A stretch of 64,000 nt of DNA, taken from positions 124,001 to 188,000 of the forward strand of contig JAJPHC010000057.1 in assembly GCA_021325515.1 (NCBI GenBank), written 5' to 3'. Under the pieces are notes generated by a model. That model saw only the letters and a list, made by a program, of their open reading frames with translations, had not been told where the DNA came from and ran no database searches. Positions 26,228 to 36,100 of this stretch are shown one piece after another. How positions within the stretch are numbered: the stretch's first letter is position 1; each line of letters starts with the position of its first letter. This DNA comes from Acidobacteriota bacterium. GTDB taxonomy: Bacteria > Acidobacteriota > Thermoanaerobaculia > Gp7-AA8. Made by a program: the position numbers and the translations under genes.

Positions 26228-27478
26228 ATGACGACAACGCCGGAAAAGGACGGGAACCGCGCGGCCTTCTTTGCGTTGTTCGTTCTCACGTTCATCAATC
26301 TGTTCAACTACCTCGACCGCCAGATGCTGCCGGCGGTGCTCGAGTCGGTCCGCGCGGATCTGCACTTCAGCGACACGCAGCTTGGTGCACTGGCCACGGG
26401 CTTTCTCGTCGTCTACACCATTACGTCTCCCGTCTTCGGAAGTTTGGGCGATCGCCGGCGCCGCCCGCCTCTCATCGCCCTCGGAGTCGGAATATGGAGC
26501 CTGGCGACGGCGATGGCGGGCTTCGCGCGCGGATTTTTCTCGCTGTTCACAGCCCGTTCATTGATCGGTGTGGGTGAGGCGGCGTACGGAACCATTGCGC
26601 CGGCACTCCTCGCCGATCACTTTCCGGCGGAGAAGCGCGGGCGCGTGTTCGCTGTCTTCTTCTGCGCGATTCCGATCGGCTCCGCCGCCGGCTACATCTT
26701 CGGCGGATTCTTCGACCATCACTTCGGCTGGCGCACGGCGTTCTTCATCGCAGGGTTTCCTGGCCTGCTCCTCGCGCTGCTGACGCTGATGGTGAAGGAA
26801 GTTCCGCGCGGCCAGCATGACGCGCCGCCGGTGCATGCGGAGAAAGTGCGAGCTCCGATCAGCGCCTACATGCACCTTCTGCGGAACAAGCCGTACCTGC
26901 TTTCGTGCCTCGGCTACGCGGCCTACACGTTCGCGCTCGGCGGGCTGGCGTGGTGGACGCCGGCATTTCTCGAGCGCGTGCGCGGCATGACTCGCAGCGA
27001 GGCGACCGTGACGTTCGGTGCGATCGTCGTCGTCACGGGATTCACCGGCACGTTCATCGGCGGCGCACTGGGCGACTATCTCCTGAAGTACACGAAGCAG
27101 TCCTATCTGTGGGTCTGCGGTGTGGCGACGCTGATTGCGGCGCCGGTCGCCTGGGTTGCGTTCACGCAGCCGAACAAGACGGTCTACATGACGGCGATCG
27201 TCATCGCGGAGGTGTTCGTCTTCGCGTCGACGGGCCCGATCAACTCCGCGATCGTGAATGTCGTCTCTCCTACGGAGCGCGCCAGCGCGGTCGCCCTCTC
27301 GATCTTTCTGATGCACATCCTCGGCGACATGCCGTCGCCGCTGCTCATCGGACGATTGTCGGACCTGCATGGATTGCAGAAGGCGTTTCTCATCGTGCCG
27401 GCGGCGATCTTCGTCTCGGGTGTGATCTGGACCTACGCGGCTGTGCGAGGCGACCGGTGCGCAGAGCCCTCACGGTAA
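26228..27478 (+). CDS. MFS transporter (Spinster-like)
   Basis: A 416-residue protein with twelve predicted helices. FINLFNYLDRQMLPAVLESV in helix 1 and GSLGDRRRRPPLI between helices 2 and 3 are typical of Spns/organic-anion members of the major facilitator superfamily. RSLIGVGEAAYGTIAPALLAD in helix 4 also fits. Eukaryotic Spns proteins move lysolipids or sphingosine phosphate; bacterial substrates are mostly unknown. Its last 22 bases overlap the start of an acyltransferase gene, and the pairing of a Spinster-like carrier with a lysophospholipid-type acyltransferase is suggestive of lysolipid salvage, but that is inference. Confidence 0.9.
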   Translation: MTTTPEKDGNRAAFFALFVLTFINLFNYLDRQMLPAVLESVRADLHFSDTQLGALATGFLVVYTITSPVFGSLGDRRRRPPLIALGVGIWSLATAMAGFARGFFSLFTARSLIGVGEAAYGTIAPALLADHFPAEKRGRVFAVFFCAIPIGSAAGYIFGGFFDHHFGWRTAFFIAGFPGLLLALLTLMVKEVPRGQHDAPPVHAEKVRAPISAYMHLLRNKPYLLSCLGYAAYTFALGGLAWWTPAFLERVRGMTRSEATVTFGAIVVVTGFTGTFIGGALGDYLLKYTKQSYLWVCGVATLIAAPVAWVAFTQPNKTVYMTAIVIAEVFVFASTGPINSAIVNVVSPTERASAVALSIFLMHILGDMPSPLLIGRLSDLHGLQKAFLIVPAAIFVSGVIWTYAAVRGDRCAEPSR

Positions 27479-28644
27479 TCATCCGCATCATCCTCCGGAT
27501 CTTCTTCCGGCGGATCGAGCTGGTCGGACTGGAGCACGTGCCGCGCGATGGCGGCGTCATCTTCGCCGTGAATCATCCGAACGGATTGATCGATCCGCTC
27601 TTTCTGCTTTGTCTCGCACCGCGTCCTGTGTCGTTTCTGGCGAAGGCTCCGCTCTTTCACTATCCGGTGATCGGATTCATCACGCGCGCGCTCGACTCGA
27701 TCCCTGTGTATCGCAGGCAGGACAACGTGAAGGGGACGAATGCCGAGACGTTCGGCGCAGCGCGAGCGTTGCTGGCGCGCGGAGGCAGCATCGCGATTTT
27801 TCCGGAAGGGACGACGCACAGCGATGCGCAGCTTCGAGAGTTGAAGACGGGCGCGGCGCGGATCGCCCTCGGGTGCGGATGCGAGGAGACGATCGTGCCT
27901 GCCGGCATTTACTACACGTCGAAGCGACGCTTTCGCAGCTCGGCGCTCGTCTATTTCGGCGAGCCGATCGTGGTGGCGCCTGCGATTGCGGGTGACGATG
28001 GCGAGCCGCCGCCGGAGCGCGTCGACGAACTGACGCGCGAGATCGAGCGCGGGTTGTCCGAGGTGACGCTGCAGGCCGACTCGCATGCGGCACTCGAGCT
28101 CGTCGTGCGCGCGGAGCGGATCGTCACCGGCAGGGAGGAGATGTCACTCGCGGAGGAGCTCGAGTTGCGGCGACGCTTCGTCGAGGGCTACCGCTATCTT
28201 CGCGAGCACGATCCGTCGCGGCTTGCGGAGCTCGAATCGATGGTGCGCCGCATCGAAAAGCGCGGGCGGCCGCGGCGCGTGCGCGTCTCCGCCGTGTTGC
28301 TGTCGCTGCTCCTGCTGCCGGCTGCGATTGCCGGCGCAATCGTCAACTATCCGACCTACCGTCTCGTCGGGTTTCTCGCGCATCGTCTTACCGATGAAGA
28401 AGAGATCGTCGCCACGATCAAGTTCCTCGCGTCGGCGCTGCTCTTTCCGCTGACGTGGATTGCGCTCGCGCTTGCGGTGGGACACATCGTCGTGATGCTG
28501 ATCGCCGCGCCGGTCAGCGCGTATGTCGCGGTGCGCGTGTTCGAGACGCTGGCCGACGCGCTCGCACGGCTGCGCCCGTTGCCGGCGGAAAGGGACAGCG
28601 TGCGCGCCAGGATCCTCGAAGTCGCAAAAGAGCTCGAAGTGTGA
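27457..28644 (+). CDS. PlsC-type glycerolipid acyltransferase (NHPNxxxDP subtype)
   Basis: A 395-residue protein starting at GTG 27457, which lies inside the end of the MFS gene and follows a GAGG site. Motif I is NHPNGLIDP, with five residues between His and Asp in place of the four in PlsC; this subtype resembles yeast Gpt2/Sct1 glycerol-phosphate acyltransferases. Motif III is FPEGTTHSD. A C-terminal extension (about 280-360) holds two long hydrophobic segments. It likely acylates glycerol-3-phosphate or a lysophospholipid at the inner membrane. The stop is followed directly by a tandem repeat array. Confidence 0.9.
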   Translation: MRRALTVIIRIILRIFFRRIELVGLEHVPRDGGVIFAVNHPNGLIDPLFLLCLAPRPVSFLAKAPLFHYPVIGFITRALDSIPVYRRQDNVKGTNAETFGAARALLARGGSIAIFPEGTTHSDAQLRELKTGAARIALGCGCEETIVPAGIYYTSKRRFRSSALVYFGEPIVVAPAIAGDDGEPPPERVDELTREIERGLSEVTLQADSHAALELVVRAERIVTGREEMSLAEELELRRRFVEGYRYLREHDPSRLAELESMVRRIEKRGRPRRVRVSAVLLSLLLLPAAIAGAIVNYPTYRLVGFLAHRLTDEEEIVATIKFLASALLFPLTWIALALAVGHIVVMLIAAPVSAYVAVRVFETLADALARLRPLPAERDSVRARILEVAKELEV

Positions 28645-29219
28645 CTTCGAAATCAACAGAGCACCGCTGCCTCGACGGCAGCGGCTCGCGAAACTCCAAG
28701 TGGGGTGCGGACGTCTCGTCCGCACAGGTTCCCTTTGAAATGAACAGAGCACCGTTGCCTCGGGGGCAGCGGCTCGCGGACGAGGGCGTCCGCGCCCCAC
28801 ATTGAAGCGTGGAGTGCGGACGCCTCGTCCGCACAGGTTCCTTTTTTAAATCAACAGAGCACCCCTGCCTCGACGGCAGCGGCTCGCGGACGAGGGCGTC
28901 CGCGCCCCACATTGAAGCGTGGAGTGCGGACGCCTCGTCCGCACAGGTTCCTTTTGAAATGAACAGAGCACCGCTGCCTCGACGGCAGCGGCTCGCGGAC
29001 GAGGGCGTCCGCGCCCCACATTGAAGCGTGGAGTGCGGACGCCTCGTCCGCACAGGTTCCTTTTTTAAATCAACAGAGCACCGCTGCCTCGACGGCAGCG
29101 GCTCGCGGACGAGGGCGTCCGCGCCCCACATTGAAGCGTGGAGTGCGGACGCCTCGTCCGCACAGGTTCCTTTTGAAATCGACAGAGCACCGCTGCCTCG
29201 ACGGCGTCCGCGCTCCACA
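28645..29219. repeat. Tandem array, 219-bp dimer of 109/110-bp units
   Basis: GTGCGGAC marks each unit and occurs at 28705, 28814, 28924, 29033 and 29143, giving periods of 109, 110, 109 and 110 bases. The units alternate between two types: after CACAGGTTCC one type reads CTTTTGAAATGAACAG and the other TTTTTTAAATCAACAG. The true repeat is therefore a 219-bp dimer. Each unit contains three palindromes: GTGCGGACG-CCT-CGTCCGCAC, CCGCTGCC-TCGAC-GGCAGCGG and GCGGACG-AGGG-CGTCCGC. The array fills the whole gap between two convergent genes, with partial units at both ends. Open frames across it are a by-product of a period divisible by three. Confidence 0.93.
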
Positions 29220-29223
29220 ACGC

Positions 29224-30903
29224 CTACTGCGCGGCGATGCGGGTGCGCGAATATCCCGTCGTATTCGCGATGTCATCGACGATGGCCACGGAGATGTAGT
29301 GCTCACCGCGGCTGACGAGCACTTCGGCGGTGAGTGAGATCGGCCGGCTGCGGAGCAGCGCTTCGTCGGCTCGCTTGAGCTTCAGCGTCTGCGTGCGCTT
29401 GGTCACCGGCGACATCGCGGCGTTGTCGTCGACCACCGCGATGTACAGCGTGAAGCCGCCGACGAGCGTGTCGCCCTGCGGGAGCAGCGTGAGGTCCGAT
29501 GGAAACGTGATGTGCACCGGGACCTTGAAACGCCCCTTGTCGACCGCGATCGGACGTGTCGACGTCAGCGTGACCTGGATGTCGCCTTTGATCTGGGAGT
29601 GAAATGCATTCGAGATCACGCGGTCCTTCGTCTGATCTTCGGCCGTCTTCGCGACGTAGGTCTTGCGTGAGCGGACGCGGAATTCCGGGTTCTTCGTTTT
29701 GACGAGCACCTTGCGGTCCCCGGGCGTGTCATCCTGCTGCCGGTAGCCGAGCGAGTAATACGCGCCGAGGTCGCGGGCGACGGTGTTGAGGGCGAGGTCG
29801 AAATTGTTGGTGCGCATCAGCGCGATGCCGCCCGTCATCTGCGCCATGACTCCGAACACGTTCGCCGTGCTCGTGAAGTCGATGAAGTCGACGGTGGGAT
29901 CGGAGGGCTCGTTCGACGTGACGTCGCCGACCGTGCCTTTCGTAGGATCGGCGCCGTCGATCAGATACATCGTCACGTTGTTCGCATTCGCCTGTTTCGC
30001 GACGCGCTCGAGCTCGTTGGAAAGACTGAAGCGGCCTGCCTCGCGATACGCCGTCGGTACGACGGGCAGCAGCGCGGCGAACGTCTGATCGACCCACTGG
30101 AACATGTCGAGGCCGGGCTTGTCGGGAAGCTGTCCGCCGATGAACACCATCGCCTTCTTCCCTTCGAGTCCGGCGAGAGTCGTGATCATCGTCGACATCG
30201 CGGCGGTGAGCGCCTTCTCATCCTGATAGAGCGACTCGGCGTGTGCGCGGGCCATGCTGAGCGACTGGTCGTACACCGACTGCATCTCGACGGACTGGCT
30301 GCCTCGCGAGCCGTGCGAGGCCGCGCGGGCGTTGTCGATCATGTCCTGGATGTCGCGCCGGAACTGCGTCTTGTCGCTTTCCATCTGAACGCCGCCGCCG
30401 CTGAGCCGCGATGCGTTGTCGAGTCCCTTGCGGATGCGTGCCGCGTCATCGGTGAAGGGAACGATGACATGCAGGCCACGGTTCCACGCCATGACCATCG
30501 CCTGATCGCCGGGGCGGAAGAGCTTGTCGAGAAATTTCTCGACGGAGGCAAAGACTTCATTGCGGCGAAGCGGATGAAGAGACGAGTTGTCGATGAAGAA
30601 GACGATGCGGCGCCGGCGCGCCTCGGCCGGGACCGTGTCGTCAGCCTGCGGCACGCCGGCCGGAGCCGCGACGGATTCGGGCCGGACTTCGTAGAAGTTC
30701 GTGATCGTCTGCGGCTTGCCGTTCTCGTAGACTTCGAAGTCGTCCTTCGTCAGGCCGACGATCGGATTGCCGGCCCTGTCGGTGACGACGACATCGACGT
30801 TCGCGATGCGAACCTCGATCGACTCGACGAGCTTCGTCTGGGCTCGAAGTGGAACCGGGATGCACAACGTCATCGCCAGCACTGCTGTGGCTGTTCGGCG
30901 CAT
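29224..30903 (-). CDS. Secreted VWFA-related protein (acidobacterial type)
   Basis: A 559-residue protein with a signal peptide ending at PLRAQ. Residues of about 28-70 (VRIANVDVVVTDRAGNPIVGLTKDDFEVYENGK) are the opening block of the VWFA-related domain family first defined in Acidobacteria. A von Willebrand A-like domain follows (about 95-330), with RRIVFFIDNSS near its start, but the classical DxSxS metal site is reduced to DNSS. The C-terminal 200 residues are beta-rich and probably mediate interaction. The function of this family is unknown. It converges on the repeat array and diverges from the next gene with 63 bases between the starts. Confidence 0.9.
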   Translation of the reverse strand: MRRTATAVLAMTLCIPVPLRAQTKLVESIEVRIANVDVVVTDRAGNPIVGLTKDDFEVYENGKPQTITNFYEVRPESVAAPAGVPQADDTVPAEARRRRIVFFIDNSSLHPLRRNEVFASVEKFLDKLFRPGDQAMVMAWNRGLHVIVPFTDDAARIRKGLDNASRLSGGGVQMESDKTQFRRDIQDMIDNARAASHGSRGSQSVEMQSVYDQSLSMARAHAESLYQDEKALTAAMSTMITTLAGLEGKKAMVFIGGQLPDKPGLDMFQWVDQTFAALLPVVPTAYREAGRFSLSNELERVAKQANANNVTMYLIDGADPTKGTVGDVTSNEPSDPTVDFIDFTSTANVFGVMAQMTGGIALMRTNNFDLALNTVARDLGAYYSLGYRQQDDTPGDRKVLVKTKNPEFRVRSRKTYVAKTAEDQTKDRVISNAFHSQIKGDIQVTLTSTRPIAVDKGRFKVPVHITFPSDLTLLPQGDTLVGGFTLYIAVVDDNAAMSPVTKRTQTLKLKRADEALLRSRPISLTAEVLVSRGEHYISVAIVDDIANTTGYSRTRIAAQ

Positions 30904-30966
30904 GGAAGAAGTTCTCTTTGCAAACGAGATTAGTACAGTTCAGATCGTGGAGTGAGAGAAGGTGAC

Positions 30967-32067
30967 ATGCCTGTAACACGTCGATTGCGAGTGCGGCACC
31001 GCGCGGCAGTGTTTCTGTTGATCGCAGTCGCTGTTCCCGCGTTTTCCGAAGTGAGAAGGCGCACCGCTGCGCCGCCCCCGCCGTTTCCGGGATGCACGTC
31101 GGTGACCGGCACTCCTGCAGTCACGTTCACACGAGACGAAGGGCGCACGCTGGCGAATGTCACGGAGCCGCTCACCGGCATCGGCTACACGTATGGAGTC
31201 GCGCCGCTCGATACTCGCGGGACGCTGTTGTCGTGGCACAAGTCGACGCTTTCCATCTCGACGGACAACGGCTGCTCGTGGCGTGCAATCGGCGACTGGA
31301 CGATCGACTTTCCGCCTGCGATCACGGCGGCGCGCGGCGGACGCGCGTTCGCATGGTCCGACAATCGCGATTTTTTTCTGCGATACGACTCGCGAGGCGC
31401 AACGCAACTGAAGCCGCCGGGATCATTCGTCGGCGTGGGAACGGATCGAACGAACGGAGATCATCTGCGCGCCGGCGATTCGACGGGCGTGTTGTGGGAG
31501 AGCTCCGATGCCGGCGATTCATGGCAGCAGCTTTCGCGGTTGCCGCCGGAGGCCCGCTCGCTCATCTATCGATTCTCGTTCGATCCTCATAATCTCGATC
31601 ATGTGATCGCCGGCACCGCGGTCAGCGGCGCGTTCGTCACGTTCGATGCGGGGAAGAACTGGAGCCGCACGTCGCTGGCGGAGGGCTTCAACGTGATGAA
31701 CTTCGCGATCTCGCCGGTGGACGCGAATGTGGTCTGGGCGATGGCGGTCGATCTGTCGTCGAGCGTGCACGCCATCTATTGCTCGGCCGACGGCGGGCGA
31801 ACGTTCGCGCGCGTTCTTGCGGAAGCAGCCGGCGTGACGATCATCAATGGACCGGTCATGGCCGCGCATCCGGTGGACGCAAGGTTTCTGTACTTCGTTT
31901 TCGGCACGAGCTTTCAGGCGTATGGGACCGATCTGTACCGCGTCGACGCGTCGGGCGACGTGCGGGTGAATCACAACAGCTACGACGGCGTCGACGCGAT
32001 CGCCTTTTCGCCGCTGGATCCGTCGCTGATGTACCTCGGCCTGGCCACGGAAAAGGGTGTGCGTTAG
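30967..32067 (+). CDS. Secreted BNR/sialidase-like beta-propeller protein
   Basis: A 366-residue protein from ATG 30967, five bases after AAGG. The signal peptide ends PAFSE and is followed by RRRTAAPPPP. Asp-box-like turns recur, such as STDNGCSW, SSDAGDSW, TFDAGKNW and SADGGRTF, the pattern of BNR repeats in sialidases, Vps10 proteins and YCF48. Catalytic sialidase residues (an RIP motif) are absent, so a binding or structural role is more likely than glycosidase activity. It is followed after three bases by the FAD oxidoreductase gene. Confidence 0.8.
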   Translation: MPVTRRLRVRHRAAVFLLIAVAVPAFSEVRRRTAAPPPPFPGCTSVTGTPAVTFTRDEGRTLANVTEPLTGIGYTYGVAPLDTRGTLLSWHKSTLSISTDNGCSWRAIGDWTIDFPPAITAARGGRAFAWSDNRDFFLRYDSRGATQLKPPGSFVGVGTDRTNGDHLRAGDSTGVLWESSDAGDSWQQLSRLPPEARSLIYRFSFDPHNLDHVIAGTAVSGAFVTFDAGKNWSRTSLAEGFNVMNFAISPVDANVVWAMAVDLSSSVHAIYCSADGGRTFARVLAEAAGVTIINGPVMAAHPVDARFLYFVFGTSFQAYGTDLYRVDASGDVRVNHNSYDGVDAIAFSPLDPSLMYLGLATEKGVR

Positions 32068-32070
32068 GCG

Positions 32071-33129
32071 ATGAGCCGCGTCGTCATCATCGGTGCTGGA
32101 GTCATGGGGTTGAGCGTCGCCGCTCACCTCCATGAGCTCGGCGCGGATGATGTCGTGGTCGTCGACCGCGCCCGCGCGCTCGGCGAAGGGAGCAGCACGT
32201 CGCGTGCGACGGGCGGCTTTCGTGCGCAGTTCGCGACGGAGATCAACGTCCGGCTCTCACTCCTCGCGCGGGAGGAGCTGCGGGCCCGGGCAGAGATGGG
32301 CTATCGCCCCTGCGGCTATCTTTTTCTCGCGCGCGAAGAGGCGACGCTCGACGTGCTGCGCGCGGCGCAACGCGTGCAGCATGCGTGCGGTCTGACGGAA
32401 GCGCGCATGATCGACGCGCGCGAGGCGCGTGAGATCAATCCTGCGATCGATGATCCGCTCGTCATCGGCGGCGCGTTCTGTCCGACCGATGGCTTCATCA
32501 CGCCGATGGATGTGCTGCGCGCGTACGCGCACGGCGTGCGGATTCAGTTCGAGTCGGAAGTGACCGGGCTGCGCACAAGCGGAGAGCGGGTGACGGCGAT
32601 CGAGACGACGCGCGGTCTCATCGAGGGCGATCTGTTCGTGAATGCCGCGGGCGCGTGGGCCCGGCAATTCGGCGGCGTGCCTGTGGAACCGGTCGAACGC
32701 CATGTGCTGCCCACGGTCGCGACCGCCGCTCTGCCCGACACGATGCCGATGACGATCTGGGCCGACGACGGATTTCATCTGCGCGTGCGCGACGGCCGCG
32801 TGTTGTTGCTCGCACCGGATGCCGATCCAGAAGCGCGGGCAAGGCAGCGCGTCCCCTGTCTGAAGGAGATCGCGGTCGATCGCGCGAATGCATGGTCAGG
32901 CTTTTATGAGATGTCTCCCGATCATCACGCGATCGTCGGGCGATCGATGCCGTTCGTGAATCTCTTTCTCGCGAATGGATCGTCGGGACACGGCGTCATG
33001 CATGCGCCGGCAATCGGCAGGATCGTCGCGGAGATGATCGTGGGCGCGCCCACCTCGCTCGATGTCTCGGCGCTGCGGCCTTCGCGCTTCGCGGAAGGCT
33101 GCGCGATCGAGGCGCCTGCGCTGCTGTAA
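32071..33129 (+). CDS. FAD-dependent oxidoreductase, DAO family
   Basis: A 352-residue protein. The N-terminal dinucleotide-binding motif is VVIIGAGVMGLSVAAHL, and the stretch GEGSSTSRATGGFRAQF resembles the FAD-contacting loop of sarcosine oxidase beta subunits and related amine oxidases. FYEMSPDHHAIVGRSM and NGSSGHGVMHAPAIGR near the C terminus also fit. It probably oxidises a secondary amine or amino acid. No signal peptide is present, so it is cytoplasmic even though the gene in front encodes a secreted protein. It converges on the large NHL gene with nine bases between stops. Confidence 0.88.
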   Translation: MSRVVIIGAGVMGLSVAAHLHELGADDVVVVDRARALGEGSSTSRATGGFRAQFATEINVRLSLLAREELRARAEMGYRPCGYLFLAREEATLDVLRAAQRVQHACGLTEARMIDAREAREINPAIDDPLVIGGAFCPTDGFITPMDVLRAYAHGVRIQFESEVTGLRTSGERVTAIETTRGLIEGDLFVNAAGAWARQFGGVPVEPVERHVLPTVATAALPDTMPMTIWADDGFHLRVRDGRVLLLAPDADPEARARQRVPCLKEIAVDRANAWSGFYEMSPDHHAIVGRSMPFVNLFLANGSSGHGVMHAPAIGRIVAEMIVGAPTSLDVSALRPSRFAEGCAIEAPALL

Positions 33130-33138
33130 TCGTCCGCT

Positions 33139-36100
33139 CTACGGCTTCACCGCGCGGCGGCGCTGTGCCGCAGCGGGGGGCGGTGTCGAGACCGGCGTGA
33201 CCTGCGAGACTCGCGTGACTCCGGTCGCCGGCACACCACCGCTCGGCGAGAAAATCGAATGCTGCGTCTCGCCGGTCACGTTGTCAGTGCGCACGCCGAC
33301 TGCGGAAACCGTCGCATTGCCTCCGTCCGCGGTCACGACCGCGAGCACGTTCGCGCGATCCTTCCGCCGCTCCGTTGTGTCGAGGCCCAGTGCCGAAAAG
33401 ACCGTGTCGAGCCTGATCTGCTCATACGCGCCAATGCTCATGCTCTTTTCCGCAATCGCGAACGACCGGTTGCCGGCCTCGTACAAGCGCACGGTCACGC
33501 TGCCGCTCGATCCGGAGATCTCGTCGAGGATGACTTGCCAGCGTGTTCCGCGCGCCGGATCGATCGACTGTTCCAGACCATCGAGATACAGCGGGCGATG
33601 TGCCTTCACACTCGTCAGCAGATCGGAGACCGTCGGAATGATGGGGAGATGCCCGGCGACCGTCCATGCTCCTCCCGATGTCGATGTCATCAGGCGCGCG
33701 TAGATCTGCGCCTCCGCTGCGTCGACGAAGATGGATCCTTCGCTGCTCTGCCCCGCTGGTATTCCGAAGAACTGCTCGAGCACGTTGTCGAACTGCTGCA
33801 CGACTCCGGGAACGAGCGTGAGCGTTTTCGCGATTGCCGCCGCTCCTTTCGGACGATAGGTCACGTTCGCGGTGAGCTGAGCTCGCCCCGTCGTGACGAG
33901 CGCCAGCAGCGTCCGGCGCAACGTTTCCGGGCTGCCGGGAACCGGGCCGTTCACCGCGACAGGAACCACGGCGGACACCGTCGAGGCGCCATTGCCGAAG
34001 CGCGCCTTCGCGAGTGCGCGTGAAGATGTCGTGGAGAAGGTCACCGGCGTGCCTGCTGCCGCTCCGCTGCCTGTCGCAGCGTCGACCAGTGTGATGACGA
34101 CTGCGATCGCGCCTCCGCCGGACTCGATGCTTGCGTCAATTCTCGCGCCGTCGATCGCGGCGCCGCCGGTCATCGTCGCGAGGTCGATCGACTTCTCGCC
34201 GTAGCGCGGAACGGTGACGGACGTCTCCGATCGCTTGCTTCCGTTTCCTTCGTAGAGCGTGAGATGAACGCTCGCCGCATCGTTCCCGGTCGTTTCCGCG
34301 AGGATCACGGTCGCACGTGTCGCCGCATTGGAGACGATCCCCGCGGCGCTGAGAGGCGAGCCGAGTCGTGCGCCTTCGCCCAGGAGGTAGACGGGGATGT
34401 CGTATCCATACGAGCCGCCGTTGCGAGATGGTGTGATCACCGACGAGCTCACGATCAGCGAGCCGACCTTCTGTCCGGAGGCGCGAATCTCCAGTTGCCC
34501 GCGCGACGGCCGGGCGAGCGCGAAGATCTGCAGGAGAGGATCGGTGAGATTGACGACGTCATTCGGCGGCACGATGATCGACGCGCGCTTGACGAGGTTC
34601 GAGTCGAACCCGTCGAGCCCCTCTGGCGTGAAGTAGAGATCCGCCTGCACCGGATCGCTTCCGACGTTGGTCAGCCGGATGCGCGAGCTAGAAACATCAC
34701 TGCTGGTCACAAGAGGGACGATGAACGAGCGGCTGCCGGGATCGAGGAGCGAAGTGCGGCCGGAATTCGTCGCCGGCGCGTCGTTGTCCTGAACCAGGAG
34801 GCGCGCCGATTCGCCGTTCTTCGAGCGAACCGTCAGATACGTGTACCGCGGCAGCGCGGACTTGTTCGGCGCGCGGCTGCGCTGTGTGCTCAGCTTCACA
34901 TCCCGAGCAGCACCTCCGGCGATCGCGCTGGAATTCCATCCAGCCTCGGGTACAAGCCATACCTCCGGACCAATTTCGGCGCCGAGCTCCATCGGCGAGG
35001 ACCCGCTGTTGCGGATGCTGATCGTGACCGGCGGCCGCGCCTCATCCGGACCGGCATAGCCGGGGAAGTACGCATACTCCGACTGCTGGCCGTTCACGAC
35101 GAATACCGGCCGCGAAGTGCTCGCGCCTCCCACCTTCAGATTGACGAATGCGTAGGGTGTGATCGCCAGCCCCTGCCCGGTCGAGGCAACGAAGATGATG
35201 CCCTGATACGCGGATGTCCGGTCGTTCGCCGGTCCCGAGAAATTGATCTGGAATGTGCGCGGCTTCTTCGGCTCGAGCGTGACGAAGACCGAATCACCTC
35301 CGAGCGGATCGCTGATCGCAAAGAAGGGTACCGAGTTGATCTCGCCCTTTCCGAGGATCACCTGCAACGAGTCGGTGCCGATGTTTTCGAGCGTGAATGT
35401 CCCATGCCGGTCCTCGAGCTTTTCGCCGAGCGATGTGATGACCGCCTGGGGCTGCACCGTGAAGATGACGTTCGGCGAACCGGTGACGACGGTGACGGGC
35501 TTCGCTTCTGACGGCGGACCGGGACGCGGATCACAACCCGCGACGGCTCTGACACGGTGGTAGTAGGTCGCAGCGCTCGTCGATACGAATGAGGCAGAAG
35601 TCGAGTAGGTGTCCTGCGAATCCACGATGCTCGTGAACGATGAGCTCAACGAGCGCTCGACGGTGTAGTAGGCGCTGGCGTCCAGATCGGGCAGCTCGCC
35701 CCACGCGATGGTGTAGGTCTGTCCTACGCCGACGTTTCCCGGCGGCACGAACTTGATCGATGGAGCCGCCGGAACGAGGCACGGCCTGCCGGTCGTGAAG
35801 GTCGCAGTCGAGGTCGAGACGTTCTTCGATGCATCGCATGCGGCCTTTGCCACGACGCGCCAGGAGTAATTCGTCGAAGGCAAGAGTCCGGTGACGGTGA
35901 TCGCCGTCTTCTGAAGGTCGCGGAGATAGAGCGGTGGCTGCGCGGATGCGCCGAGGTAGAGGTCGTAACTCGACGCGTTGGACGATGCGGACCAGGTGAA
36001 CGTGGCCGACAATGCGACATCGGTTGCGCCATTCTGCGGTGCGATCGCGTTGAACCCGGACGGTGCGAGACATCCGCCTTCGGTGCGAAACGCGCGTTTC

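Noticed and set aside
28514-29218. A 234-codon open frame through the tandem repeat array
   Set aside because: It stays open only because the 219-bp dimer is divisible by three; several frames on both strands are open, and no start signal or domain is present.
28645-29219. CRISPR array
   Set aside because: The whole 109/110-bp unit is conserved, with no short direct repeats separated by unique spacers and no cas genes.
30967-32067. A true sialidase
   Set aside because: Asp-box turns are present, but the RIP motif and the catalytic Asp, Glu and Tyr arrangement could not be found.
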